From Aurantiochytrium sp. KH105 (Eukaryota; Sar; Bigyra; Thraustochytrida; Thraustochytriidae): a stretch of DNA of 64,000 nucleotides. The position numbers and the translations under genes were made by a program. The DNA is taken from contig BGKB01000262.1 in the NCBI GenBank assembly GCA_003116975.1, positions 186,001 through 250,000 of the forward strand, read 5' to 3'. Of this stretch, positions 29,190-39,074 are shown in pieces; positions within the stretch are counted from its first letter, which is position 1; each line of letters opens with the position of its first letter. The notes beneath the pieces are model-generated. The model was not told the origin of the DNA, did not search any database, and saw only the letters and a program-made list of their open reading frames with translations.

Positions 29190-30364
29190 CTATTTATCGT
29201 CATCTGATTGATCCACGCTATCCCAATCGATGAAACCATTCTGCAGATAGTTGAACAAGAGCTCGTACGATAAAAATGTAATGGCACACGCAGGAGTTGT
29301 CCGCAAAATTTGAGTCCCAAGACCCTGATAAAGACCTAAAAAGCCCTCGCGGGCAATAATATTTCGAATCACACGGAATACGTGCACACGCATGAGCCCT
29401 CGGTGCGGCTCCTGCGGGTCGAGAGACCCCATTTGAACTTCGACGTGTAGTCGCGCGCGGGCGATATCATGCGGGTATGTCACTGTGGTCGCGACGAATT
29501 TGGACAGGGTCGAGGCTGCAATGAGCACCGAGATATGGCTCCAGTTGCTATCCTGGTGACGCGCAACAAAGTCTGAAGACCCGAGCACCGTCTTAAGGTG
29601 CTCATACAGTGGAAACTGCACTCCAACATGCGAAAGACCAAGCATTGAGGCACTCAAGCCCTTATAAAAGGCCTGAAATCCCTCGACCCGGTAAATCTTA
29701 CGAAAGGCATGAAAGGTGCCCTTGTACTCTGGCTCGCACGTCACATGTTCCTGGACCTGAAGACGCGTACGCACGACCCAAAATGGGTTTGTACACAGAT
29801 TTGTGATGGCGCCCGCTACGACAGCGCTTGTGATCGTGCACAACATGGGGTGTTCCGGTCCATACACGGGCCCAACACGATCTTTGAGATACCCGTAGGT
29901 CGAAAAGTATATTGACCACGAGGGGACATAGCCCATGATGGTTGAGGGAAGACCGCGGAAGAGCCCCGGGACACCCTCTTGCTTGTATATTTGACGAAAG
30001 GCGTGTATCGTCCCTTTATAGCGGCGCGGGGTATTGTTCAGCTCGGCTCGAGCGTCAGCTTTTGCAGGGCCGCTGCCGCTCTCAGCGATGGCCACAAGAT
30101 GCTGCTGCCGTGCTCCCTGCACCTGCATGCGCGCCTTGACCACATCGAACGGCGCCACTGCCAACGCTCCCAAAATACCTGACCCCGCGCCGGCAAGCGC
30201 CGAGTGCAGGTGCTCGGTGTGGTGGACGGCAGCAAAGGGCCACCCGCGTTTCCGCGAGACTTCGGGCTGACGGTGATAAAACTCCACGGCTCCCTGGAGC
30301 TCGTGGGCGCGCTCGCTTTCTCCGCGAGGCAGCACGTCCTGCGCGCGGCTCCCGTGCCGCCGCG

Positions 30365-30399
<35 letters not shown>

Positions 30400-30467
30400 G
30401 AGAGCGAGAGCGGCTGCGTGTGCGGCTGCTGCGCCTGCGGCTGCTGCGCCTCGCCGTCGAAACCCAT
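29190..30467 (-). CDS. Mitochondrial carrier, NAD/FAD/folate/pyrimidine-nucleotide type (SLC25A32/33/36 group)
   Basis: The 425-residue protein has three carrier repeats, each with a P-x-D/W-x-x-K/R signature: APFDVVKAR (about 105), TNPFWVVRTR (about 227) and YPHDIARAR (about 331). The NPFWVVRTR form and PSWSIYF (about 182-188) mark the subfamily that carries NAD, FAD, folate or pyrimidine nucleotides across the inner mitochondrial membrane. The substrate within this group cannot be fixed. The N-terminus is extended by about 85 residues and holds a polyglutamine run (11 Gln, CAG codons). The frame is open far upstream, but that sequence is Lys/Ala/Gln/Arg low-complexity, so the ATG nearest the domain is used. 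The gene is divergent from the GAF-like gene. Confidence 0.88.
30365..30399. repeat. (CTG)n run encoding polyglutamine in the carrier
   Basis: About eleven triplets, read as CAG on the minus strand, in the N-terminal extension of the carrier. Confidence 0.9.
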
Positions 30468-30812
30468 GGCCGCCGCCGCCGCCTCCAACGGGCGTGCCGT
30501 CCGCGGTCGATCGCTCGTGGGACCGCGGGACGCGGCGCAGGCCCTCCTGCGCCACGCGCCGCGAGCGCCCCTCGCACGCGCGCACGCACGCACGCGCGCG
30601 CGGCAACAGGCAGCCGGAAACGCAAGGAAACGCAAGGAAAAGAAAGGAAGGCCCAGATAGATCACGGCTTGGCCGCCCCTCAATGCGGCGGCGCGCCTCT
30701 CGCGCCCCCGCCTCCTCCCGCTCGCTCGCTCTGCGCCGCACGCGCGCCACGCCACGCCGCGCCACGCCGCGCCACGCCGCGACACGCCACGCGACGCGAC
30801 GCACCGCTCGCT

Positions 30813-30906
30813 CGGCCTGGCCTGGCCTGGCCTGGCTTCGGCTTTGCTTTGCTTTGCTTTGCTTTGCCTTGCCTTGCCTTGCCTTGCCTTGCCTTGCCTT
30901 GCCTTT
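30813..30906. repeat. (CCTGG), (CTTTG) and (CCTTG) pentanucleotide arrays
   Basis: Adjacent arrays of three related pentanucleotides in the divergent region before the carrier start: about four CCTGG, four CTTTG and seven CCTTG copies. Confidence 0.9.
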
Positions 30907-30971
30907 CTTCGCCTCGCCCTGGTTTTCAAAAAGCAGCGCGCTCTTTTCCGCCACTTTGCCTCCCCGAGCTC

Positions 30972-31030
30972 CCACTTGCGCACCCGCCATTCTCCACTTG
31001 CGCACCCGCCATTCTCCACTTGCGCCCGCC
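30972..31030. repeat. 22-bp direct repeat, two full copies and a partial third
   Basis: Units starting CCACTTGCGCACCCGCCATT follow head to tail at 30972 and 30994, with a truncated copy from 31016. Confidence 0.9.
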
Positions 31031-31361
31031 CGCCGCCCGGCGCGCGTCCTGTGGCCCCGGAGGACCGGGGCCGAGCGCGGAATTCCGGGGACCCCGCCTC
31101 AACGGATCGGCGGCGGCGGCACGCGGGAGACCGCGGGTCAGAGCCGCAGCGCCCGCGCGCGCGATGCGCAGGTCCGCGCGAGGCCGCGAGGGAGAAGGAG
31201 ACTCGGGCTGGGGGCGAAGGCGACGAGGCGGAGGAGAACGAGGACATCGAGGACATCGCGGCAGCAGAAGCTCGGCGAAATGCGAAGAGGCGGCTGGAAA
31301 CGGAATGGCAGCCGCGAGTGGAGGGGCCCAGCTCCCGAGCTCCAAAACCTGCGCGATCCGG

Positions 31362-34300
31362 ATGCATGAGCGACCCGTGGAGGCGCGGAGAATGAGGGAA
31401 GAGGATCAGGGTGTGGGCGAGAAAGGGAAAGCGCGAGAGCAGCCGGATCCGGAGCTGCCTCGCTCGTGGGCCCCCCAGCAGAGCGTGCGCGCAGCCTTCG
31501 ATCACTTGACAAGCGTACCATTACGAACCAAACTAAATTATCACCGCGCCGATGGCCATCAAGGTGTTCACATTGCGACAGACTACCTACAAAAGCCAAA
31601 AATTGAATTGCAACATGTCAACGTCGGCGCGGTTCAAACGGCGCTCTCACCGCCACGCAGACAGCCGCCAGCCCAAACTCCACGACGGCCGCAAGATGCG
31701 AGCCCACATGTTCGAACAAACAGACCCAGAGCCTCGCCACGTATTCAACGCAACGCTGTGGGTGCCAAACCTGCAGTGTCAAGCTCGCATAGAGTCCGCA
31801 AGATGGATCGATCCGAGAAGCTCGAGGTTGTCGATCATTTACATGAAATGGCCAAGAACCTACGACTCATGCGGAAAAGCTTTGCGCTCTTGTCGGCTGC
31901 AAAATCAAGAGCTGAAAATATCAAAGCTGTGCTCGCTGCCTTGAAAAAGGGATTTCCTCAGCTCACAACGTGCTTCGTTCTGCAAGCGCTTGGCCAAAAC
32001 GAAGAGTTCCCGGCCTGCGATGGACCTGCGCGCGTCGTTGTATGCGGCGCGCATCGTTTTGCGATGAGTCATTGGGCGCACAGTGAGAGCATTCTTGCCG
32101 CGTCTCAAAAGATATTGACTTCCGCTGTCCTGCAGTGCGTGGGTGCTCGCGTGCAGGAGGAGGGCTTGCGGCATTTTTGTGCAAGTCTACCAGACTCGAG
32201 CCGTCTTCAGTGTGTCGTCATGCAACGGCCGGGAGGGGAGCTCGCGGGTCTGATATGTAGTGTGGCTCCGGGATGGCTTCCAGACCCCGATGAAGTCTAC
32301 CTGCGACTCATACTCCGAAGTGCAGCCGCAAACTTGGCTCTCGCGCTGCGAGACTTACATGTGGCGCGACATACACAGACGGTACTGGGCGCGACTGACT
32401 GGAGGAAGCGGATCATTGATGGCGCGGCGTGTTTTGTTCGCCAGCGTATTGGCGCAAACTCGGATTTATGGAGAATCTCGTACCTACTTCGAGGCGCCCT
32501 CCGAGCAAGCATTACGGGCTGTCTCGACTGCATCGTCGTTTTCCGGGACCTGAAGCGCGACGAAGGATTTGTTCTTCTCGAGTCGGTGCCCTCAAAGGGA
32601 CCCGTATACGCCAGCGATGGCGCGACTCGCGTGGTATTGGACGATCGGACGCACCCCGAGACCGATGTGCTCATGCCATGTGCGCAGGTCCGCGCGAAGC
32701 TCCGTGTCTACGAAAAAGCGCAATGCGCTGCGCTTAAATGCCTACGCACAGGAAAGGGGCCGCTTACAGATCCTCCTCGCACGCGTGCGGCAGATCTGGT
32801 TCAATTCTCCATGGAGGATCTCTGTCTTGAGGCTCAGAACAAATCATGGCTTGCTCAGACATGCGTGCCCATACTCACTACTTCCGACAACGGCGTCGAG
32901 CCCCTTGCATCCCTTTGTATTCTCAGTGAGGATCCACTCGAGGGTCTCGAGATTGATAAACTCGAAGCCGCAGCCCTGGCCGTGACATCGACGCTCGAGT
33001 CCGCTTGCAAGAGGTTTGTCGCGAGGCGCGCGCGACTGGCAACATCGATCGAGTTGCAAACCAAAATCGACGCGCGCCGAGACGAGCGTGCTGCTTTACA
33101 AGCCTTTTCCGATATTCTTAGCGTCGGCGTTGCGCAGAATCCCCAACAGATTCAGCAACATCTCAGCGAATGCGCCGTCAGCTGCTTGGCCACCGAAACG
33201 CTTCCGCGAATTTGGCTTCGCGAGGACTGCGCGGCGCTCCTGCGTGACGCAAAGGTCCCCTCTGAGTCTTCGAGTGCTCGTCTCGTGGCGCTCGCTGAAA
33301 ACGATTCTAATTCACTCGAGAAGCGCGACTTTGAGACCGCCTTCTTCGAGCCCATTGTCCTCGAGGATGCAACGCGCATCCTTGTTCCCCTCATTGCTCA
33401 GCCGGAAGGTGACTTTCTCGGCCTTGTGGAGAGTGCTTCTCCGCTATTACGCAGTCTGGAGGAGCGGCGCGAGACGAATCTTCATTCTGCTGGCGGCATC
33501 GCAGCGAAACGATGGATTGTGCACACCATGCACTTTGCGAGTATTGCGGCAGATCTGCTTCGTGCGGGCTTATTGCATCGTCACGTGGACTTTTTGCATG
33601 GGAGTTTGCGTCCTGGCGTCGAAAGCATTCGCGATCGGCTTCGTCAGGTTTCCCAGGAAGATGGCGGCCTCGCAGCGCTTGTACCGAGTGTACGTGACAT
33701 GCAGATGGATGGAATGCGTGTTGCCATGCGGTATTTTGTGGTGCTAGCCCGTGCACTTGTTGGAGCTGCAGGTGCAACGGCATTTGCTTTTGACAACACG
33801 CTTGACCCGACCGACCTGCACGAAATACACAACTCAGGTCTACCCGACGCCCTCCTCACGAACCCGGACGCGTTATATCTTCAGCGCCGACTTGGGAGCA
33901 CGCTTGTGCTTCGAGCGATACCTACGGATGAGGCAAAACGGCTTGTACCCGACAGAGACTTTGATGGAGATCTCCTTGGAGCAACCGAGGCGCGGCGAGC
34001 CGCAAATGAGGGCAAGGCTGACGGAGCTGCTCAAGAGGAGATACGCACGATTCACACCTTTTCCGATCCTCGAACGTCTCAAGGTCGCGATGCTCTTGCG
34101 GACGAGCTATCAAATTTGCGTATTGCAGCCTCGAACTTCGCGGACGAAGACGATACACCCATCGAAACTTCCAAAGACAACGACGCAAGATCACCTCATG
34201 CAGACGATCGGAGCACGTCCAGATCACGTCACTGTCAGTCCTCGAGTACAAATAGCTTGAGGCAAGCCGATATCAAAACACAAGAGATCCGCTCAGATGT

Positions 34301-36227
34301 CGTGCCACCTGATCACGCGCAGCTGCACGACAATGCAAATCAGGGCAAACTAAAAGACGAAAAAGACAAGGAATTGGAAGAGAGCAAAGCTGACGAGGAT
34401 GAAGAGGAAGAAGACGAGGAAGGGGACGAGCAGGTTGTGGACTCACAGTCAACTAGCGCTGTGAATCTGCTTGACTCGCTTATTTGTGGTGTAGAGCACC
34501 AATGTACGCGACATCGACCTAGTGTGTCGGTCCGTATTCGGCAGTCAGAAATCGAAGCCGACATGGCGCTACGTCAGCGAAGATTCTGGAATGCTCGCGC
34601 CGGAGCTATATTGCAGCTCTCGCGTTTCCGTGTACCTCACGAGGTGGACATACTTCCAGGCTGGCTCGAAGCGGTGCGGCGACTGGGTGCCCGAACCGAT
34701 GCCTTCTCGCAAGCAGAAGTCATGGTGGTGGAATCTCTGATGGCCAATGCGGCTGCGCTTTGGCACAACCTCTGGCGCTGTGAAGACCTGCGCAGCATGC
34801 TCACGCGCGAATCTCAAATCTTCAACATGCTCGCCGATGTTGCGAAGCTCATTTCACCCTCCATGCCACTGTCAGAAACCGGTCGCGCACTTTGGCAACT
34901 TTGCATTCATTTACGGGACCTTTTGTCATGTGATCGCGTGACGATACTCGCTACAATGGTGCACCAAGGTACGACAGTCCTTGTGCCCATTGCCGAAACA
35001 AGTTCTCGGCACCAAGCGACGTCAAACACGACAACCCACGCAAGCCGCTTCCTTGTCAGTATTGATAGTAAGGACAAAGTTGCGGACGCGGCGCGCCAAC
35101 AACGCTGCTTATCATCGTCTGCACTGTCCGAGAGCGAGGAGGGTAGCGTCTTTGGCCCACGTTCCGAACCAGCAGAAGGTGGTCGCGCGTACACCATATG
35201 GTCCGAGCTCTGCATTCCTCTCTGGAGTCCTTCTCTCGAACGTATTGTGGGGGTCATTCAGGCGTGCAATAAGCGACCATTGGAGCGCGAACTCGGAGTT
35301 GTCGAATCCCGACGAGAGGCGACGCTCGATTGGATCGAGTCTCTCGAGTCTTTTACTGATGTTGACGTCCGTCTCGTTCGACAATCTGGATTCTTACCTC
35401 TCCTCACGACAGTTCTTGCGGGAGGCTGCGACTTGACACAACTGCACCCACGAGCCAAGCAAACTGTCAGAAGCGATGAATCTTCTGTATCGGCTGCAGC
35501 AATGGCCCAGATTTGCACCAAGCAGGTTGTTCTCAGTCGCGCAAAGGAGTCATTTCTTAAAGGCATGCTTCGCGCGAAACAGCGCATGGAGCGCCGTCGT
35601 CAGAGCAACACATCCTCGATGCGTAGAAGATCAAGTTCTCGTCGAAATAGTCGAGAGGGTCTGTCGCAAGAGAAACAGGACTCAACTCACGCCTTGGCCT
35701 CCTCCAGAGATGTCTCGCTGTCCCATAATGACGTGGAGCAGGACACTGGTCGTCCTCAGACCGCGGTGGGAAGTCCGAGCGAGACTGATCTCAGCGAGGA
35801 AGAAAAGGCGAAGATACGCATGGCGAAGCTCAAAGAAGAGACTGCTGACGGCGTCGTTCCAGACGCACGCAAGTTCGTTCGACTGGCCGTCAAACGATTC
35901 ATTGAGGACGAAACGCTGCGGCAGGACCGAGAGCGACAGACTAAGCTTCACCGACGCAAGGAAAACAGAGACTGGGCGTCCATGGTAGCAAACACTGACG
36001 TTCAGGCTCGCTTGCTTGCGCCCTCGGACGGCAGCGCGAGAGGGTCGCGACTCAGTTTCAAGGTGTCGCCTCGCCGAAGGAGCGGTATTCGTCAAAATTC
36101 CTTTGTTCTGCGTAGACGTGGGAACTTTGATTCTGTTGACGAAGACCTGAACGCGATCAAAAAGAATTCAAAGGCATCAAAGCTTGCAATGCAGAAAATG
36201 AACATGCTCATGACCAAGGACGCGTAA
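31362..36227 (+). CDS. Very large protein with degenerate GAF-like modules, unknown family
   Basis: The 1,621-residue model begins at the ATG at 31362; the ATG at 31803 (1,474 residues) is an alternative, since a conserved-looking helical start (MDRSEKLEVVDHL) begins there. At least two or three segments have GAF-like features. One ends SLCILSEDPLEGLEIDKLEAA (near 520). One begins near 1150 with LWQLCIHLRDLLSCDRVTI and ends with LCIPLWSPSLERIVGVIQA (near 1285-1305) before a long inserted loop and helix. Between them are predicted helical regions, an acidic Glu/Asp run (about 1005-1025) and Arg/Ser-rich patches. The C-terminus (about 1380-1621) is basic and helical. GAF domains bind cyclic nucleotides or small ligands, but no binding residues can be assigned. 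I do not recognise the family. Confidence 0.75.
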   Translation: MHERPVEARRMREEDQGVGEKGKAREQPDPELPRSWAPQQSVRAAFDHLTSVPLRTKLNYHRADGHQGVHIATDYLQKPKIELQHVNVGAVQTALSPPRRQPPAQTPRRPQDASPHVRTNRPRASPRIQRNAVGAKPAVSSSHRVRKMDRSEKLEVVDHLHEMAKNLRLMRKSFALLSAAKSRAENIKAVLAALKKGFPQLTTCFVLQALGQNEEFPACDGPARVVVCGAHRFAMSHWAHSESILAASQKILTSAVLQCVGARVQEEGLRHFCASLPDSSRLQCVVMQRPGGELAGLICSVAPGWLPDPDEVYLRLILRSAAANLALALRDLHVARHTQTVLGATDWRKRIIDGAACFVRQRIGANSDLWRISYLLRGALRASITGCLDCIVVFRDLKRDEGFVLLESVPSKGPVYASDGATRVVLDDRTHPETDVLMPCAQVRAKLRVYEKAQCAALKCLRTGKGPLTDPPRTRAADLVQFSMEDLCLEAQNKSWLAQTCVPILTTSDNGVEPLASLCILSEDPLEGLEIDKLEAAALAVTSTLESACKRFVARRARLATSIELQTKIDARRDERAALQAFSDILSVGVAQNPQQIQQHLSECAVSCLATETLPRIWLREDCAALLRDAKVPSESSSARLVALAENDSNSLEKRDFETAFFEPIVLEDATRILVPLIAQPEGDFLGLVESASPLLRSLEERRETNLHSAGGIAAKRWIVHTMHFASIAADLLRAGLLHRHVDFLHGSLRPGVESIRDRLRQVSQEDGGLAALVPSVRDMQMDGMRVAMRYFVVLARALVGAAGATAFAFDNTLDPTDLHEIHNSGLPDALLTNPDALYLQRRLGSTLVLRAIPTDEAKRLVPDRDFDGDLLGATEARRAANEGKADGAAQEEIRTIHTFSDPRTSQGRDALADELSNLRIAASNFADEDDTPIETSKDNDARSPHADDRSTSRSRHCQSSSTNSLRQADIKTQEIRSDVVPPDHAQLHDNANQGKLKDEKDKELEESKADEDEEEEDEEGDEQVVDSQSTSAVNLLDSLICGVEHQCTRHRPSVSVRIRQSEIEADMALRQRRFWNARAGAILQLSRFRVPHEVDILPGWLEAVRRLGARTDAFSQAEVMVVESLMANAAALWHNLWRCEDLRSMLTRESQIFNMLADVAKLISPSMPLSETGRALWQLCIHLRDLLSCDRVTILATMVHQGTTVLVPIAETSSRHQATSNTTTHASRFLVSIDSKDKVADAARQQRCLSSSALSESEEGSVFGPRSEPAEGGRAYTIWSELCIPLWSPSLERIVGVIQACNKRPLERELGVVESRREATLDWIESLESFTDVDVRLVRQSGFLPLLTTVLAGGCDLTQLHPRAKQTVRSDESSVSAAAMAQICTKQVVLSRAKESFLKGMLRAKQRMERRRQSNTSSMRRRSSSRRNSREGLSQEKQDSTHALASSRDVSLSHNDVEQDTGRPQTAVGSPSETDLSEEEKAKIRMAKLKEETADGVVPDARKFVRLAVKRFIEDETLRQDRERQTKLHRRKENRDWASMVANTDVQARLLAPSDGSARGSRLSFKVSPRRRSGIRQNSFVLRRRGNFDSVDEDLNAIKKNSKASKLAMQKMNMLMTKDA

Positions 36228-36504
36228 AAGAGAACGAGAACGAGAGCGAGAACGGGAGAGTGGAGCGCTTGTCTCCCCACTCCCCCCACCACTCTCTTCT
36301 GGCCCGTCGCGACCGAGCTAGACCATGCTAGATCCATTGTGGAGATCGTCTTATTCTCTGCTGAATAATCTCTTGCTTTTCTTTTAACTTGCGATGAAGT
36401 CGACGTCTGCCTCTGCCATCAAGGAACGACAAGATATGCGCCGTCCCAATTTCAAAAATCTGGAGAACTCTGAAGATTGTACAAATGAATTGTTGAATAG
36501 TAGT

Positions 36505-38649
36505 TCAGTCCTTGAGAAGAAGCGGGTTGAGACGCACAATCTGCCTGTTTCCCCCATATCTGATCTCCTTAAGGACACCCTCGCGAGTGTCGGTTCCGTT
36601 ACATGCTTTCACTTCTTGGGCAAGCTGCGATGCAGATATGGATGCATCGTCGTCGCTCAAGTCGACATCATTAAAGTCGTCCGTTTCGTTGTTTTCGCCT
36701 ACCTCTCTCGCTTCAGCCACCTCGAGATCCTCCGTTGCGTAGGTGCCGCCAATGGGAGCGTTAGGAGCCGCAGGGAAGCGAGTTCTGAGATAGAGATGGC
36801 CACGAAAGCTCAATTTGTCATTCCAAGTGTCCTCGAGCTCTTGCACAGCGCGTTCGCAGACCAAGGAGATTTTGTCGAGAATGGCAAGAGCCCAAGTTGC
36901 GCAACTTGCGCCGAACATCTGAGCCATGCTTACATAACAACCAAGGGCCTCGAGCGCCTCCGTCTCGTCATCTGTGAATGCCCCACTTGCTTCAACCCGG
37001 CGCTCACGGGCCAGAAGCACAACTTTGACAACCTTTTCATGGAGAACAATAATTCTGCCCACACGCTCCCAGTCGGCTACGACATCCACGAAGTCTAAAG
37101 CAGCGGCGGGATCCGAATACTTGATCATCATTTCCATTTGTAAACCCGGTGGGACTTCTAACATTTCGAAGATGCCCCGGAGTTGCTGCAAAAGAGCACA
37201 ATCAATCATGGCTGCACCATCAAGGATCGCAGATTGACGTTTAGTGGTGCGCTTGCGACGACGTCGTCCGCCCTGAATAGAAGGGCGACCATTTCCTGCG
37301 CCAAGGCCCTCGTCGTCGTGCTCAGGGCTGGAATTCGTCTCGTCTGCAGGCGGAGACGGCGGAGGCAGTCCTGCTTCCTCGCGCTCTTTGCGATCGAGCT
37401 CGTTGAAATGTGCTAGCATCTCTTTGCGATGAAGATCCCGAGCAATAGTCGTACCTTGGCGCGCGATACGAGGCTTGCGACTTCCGTTCAGCTTGCCGCC
37501 GATTGGAACAGCGTCTCGGGGGCCTCTAAGTTTGATTTTGTCATTCGTGTGGCCTTTTAGCGCACGCGATTGCACATGAATTCCCGGACCTTCATCCGAA
37601 ACAACGCTAGGATTTTCCGCAGCACGTCTTGCTGCAATCTCTGCTTTGTATTCTTCAAAGCTGAGCACAGGCTTGCACGTCTCTGCAGTGGTCGCTTCTT
37701 CCGCTGCCCCATCTTCATCGTCAGGGTGATCATTGTTGTCTTTTTTCTTTTTCTCTCCTTGCTGAAACGAGCTTGCTGTTTGGACGCTTGTTTTTTCACG
37801 CGTGCTTGGTCGTTGACTTCCCGCGCTTGTTTGGCGGCAACTCTTGGGACCGGCCACGTTCCGTTTGGTGCTTGATTTCCCCAGAGAGGGGGGTTTATTT
37901 CGTCTGGCATTTTGAAAGCTTGCTTGAAGCTCGGCAGCATCGCGCTCAGCGGAAGAGGCGCTATTGAGTCTCTCTCTCACCAGCATTTCCGTGAGCACGG
38001 CGCGTTCCAGTTCTTCATACTGAAGAGCGCGACGAAGTTGGACCTGCATTTCTGCATCCGTGCGAAGCTTGTTGGCGCTTGGAAGAAAGATCCCGACGCT
38101 GTCCAGGTCAGACTTTTTCGCTGCGAGCCGCTCACGAATATGTTTAGAGCGTTCTTGGCCAAGCAAAATGACCCTGCGGTGAACATCCTCCCAATCATCT
38201 GTGCCGAGAAGAGTCGCAAACTGTTTCAGATCCAGCGGTCTCAAATATGTTGCTCCAGGTTCCATTGCTCGAGGATGATGGTCGTGAAGATGGTGCACAT
38301 TGGCAGCGTCTTCCGCTGTGAATCTGGTCGTGCTTTCGTTGTCCTCCGCATCGTCGTTGTTGCTCCCCTCGCGAATTTGCTCCTTTCTTTGCGGGACCCT
38401 ATCCTCGTTATCCCTCCTTGAGCGCTCGGCGCTGGAGGTCTTGGAGCTCTCGTCCTGGGACCCGGGCGCTACGCTGGAAAAGAGACCGCCGGTCACCGGC
38501 GGCATTCGCTTGCGTTTCGGGGGCAGACGGACCTCCTCAATGGCGTGGATGATGCGCGTGTCAAGCGCACCATCCTCCAGAGGTGCCTCCGAGCCACTGC
38601 TTTTCATCCTTGCGGCGGCAGTGGGTCCCGTGGCGGTCGCAGACTGCAT
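36505..38649 (-). CDS. Hypothetical protein with helical C-terminal domain
   Basis: I do not recognise this 714-residue protein. The N-terminal 150 residues are disordered. A helical charged segment follows (about 150-255: repeated Glu/Arg/Leu), then a Lys/Ser/Asp-rich linker with KKKKDNNDHPDDEDG. A folded C-terminal region from about 490 has several long helices (LLQQLRGIFEMLEVPPGLQ, YSDPAAALDFVDVVADW, ALAILDKISLVCERAVQ). The short insert KRKKKTT-like basic clusters could be nuclear signals. The size and helical nature would fit a cytoskeletal or ciliary scaffold, but this is only a guess. The start is the first ATG in frame (38649). It is convergent with the GAF-like gene and divergent from OGG1. 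Confidence 0.65.
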   Translation of the reverse strand: MQSATATGPTAAARMKSSGSEAPLEDGALDTRIIHAIEEVRLPPKRKRMPPVTGGLFSSVAPGSQDESSKTSSAERSRRDNEDRVPQRKEQIREGSNNDDAEDNESTTRFTAEDAANVHHLHDHHPRAMEPGATYLRPLDLKQFATLLGTDDWEDVHRRVILLGQERSKHIRERLAAKKSDLDSVGIFLPSANKLRTDAEMQVQLRRALQYEELERAVLTEMLVRERLNSASSAERDAAELQASFQNARRNKPPSLGKSSTKRNVAGPKSCRQTSAGSQRPSTREKTSVQTASSFQQGEKKKKDNNDHPDDEDGAAEEATTAETCKPVLSFEEYKAEIAARRAAENPSVVSDEGPGIHVQSRALKGHTNDKIKLRGPRDAVPIGGKLNGSRKPRIARQGTTIARDLHRKEMLAHFNELDRKEREEAGLPPPSPPADETNSSPEHDDEGLGAGNGRPSIQGGRRRRKRTTKRQSAILDGAAMIDCALLQQLRGIFEMLEVPPGLQMEMMIKYSDPAAALDFVDVVADWERVGRIIVLHEKVVKVVLLARERRVEASGAFTDDETEALEALGCYVSMAQMFGASCATWALAILDKISLVCERAVQELEDTWNDKLSFRGHLYLRTRFPAAPNAPIGGTYATEDLEVAEAREVGENNETDDFNDVDLSDDDASISASQLAQEVKACNGTDTREGVLKEIRYGGNRQIVRLNPLLLKD

Positions 38650-39074
38650 CAACTTTCTCTGCAGCGCAGCAGCACCAGCAGCAGCAGTAGCAGATTGCTT
38701 AGCGCCTTCAACGTCTGGTACGAGCTGTGCTCTCGTTTGTTCGTCTCTCCATCACCTCGAAATACATATCAATTCCAGACTAGCTGGACAAGCTCTTCAT
38801 TGCACGCAGTTCCTTTGTGAGCCTGTGTATGCAATAGGATGGAAGGCTCTCGTGCGTGAGCTGGGACTTGCTCGGTCTCCGCGACTTACACCTAGCTTTA
38901 GCAACAAGGTCTCTCTCTTTTTATCAGTTCATTCACCCTTACTTTCACCGGATCTTTACACGGAACCATCTCGTATCAAACGCAGAACTGGTCTCCCTGA
39001 TGAAAGAAGCGGCGAGCGAGCCCAGACGGCCAGGCAAACTGTGAAAAAGACAGAAGGCCCTAGCGCACGAGCGC
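38650..39074. other. Divergent promoter region of OGG1 and the upstream gene
   Basis: These 425 bp contain no recognised gene or notable repeat. Both genes start at its edges, so it probably holds both promoters. Confidence 0.5.

Larger units (their letters stand above)
30468..31361. other. GC-rich divergent promoter region with several arrays
   Basis: This 894-bp region lies between the carrier (-) and the GAF-like gene (+). It holds degenerate CCACG arrays near 30750-30790, CTTTG/CCTTG arrays and a 22-bp repeat, listed separately. Open frames run through it on both strands, but the products are low-complexity. Confidence 0.55.

Noticed and set aside
30204-31505. Long open frames on both strands over the divergent region, extending the carrier and the GAF-like gene
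   Set aside because: They overlap in opposite directions over 1.3 kb and their products are Lys/Ala/Arg/Pro-rich, as expected from GC-rich repeats. I kept ATGs closer to the recognisable domains.
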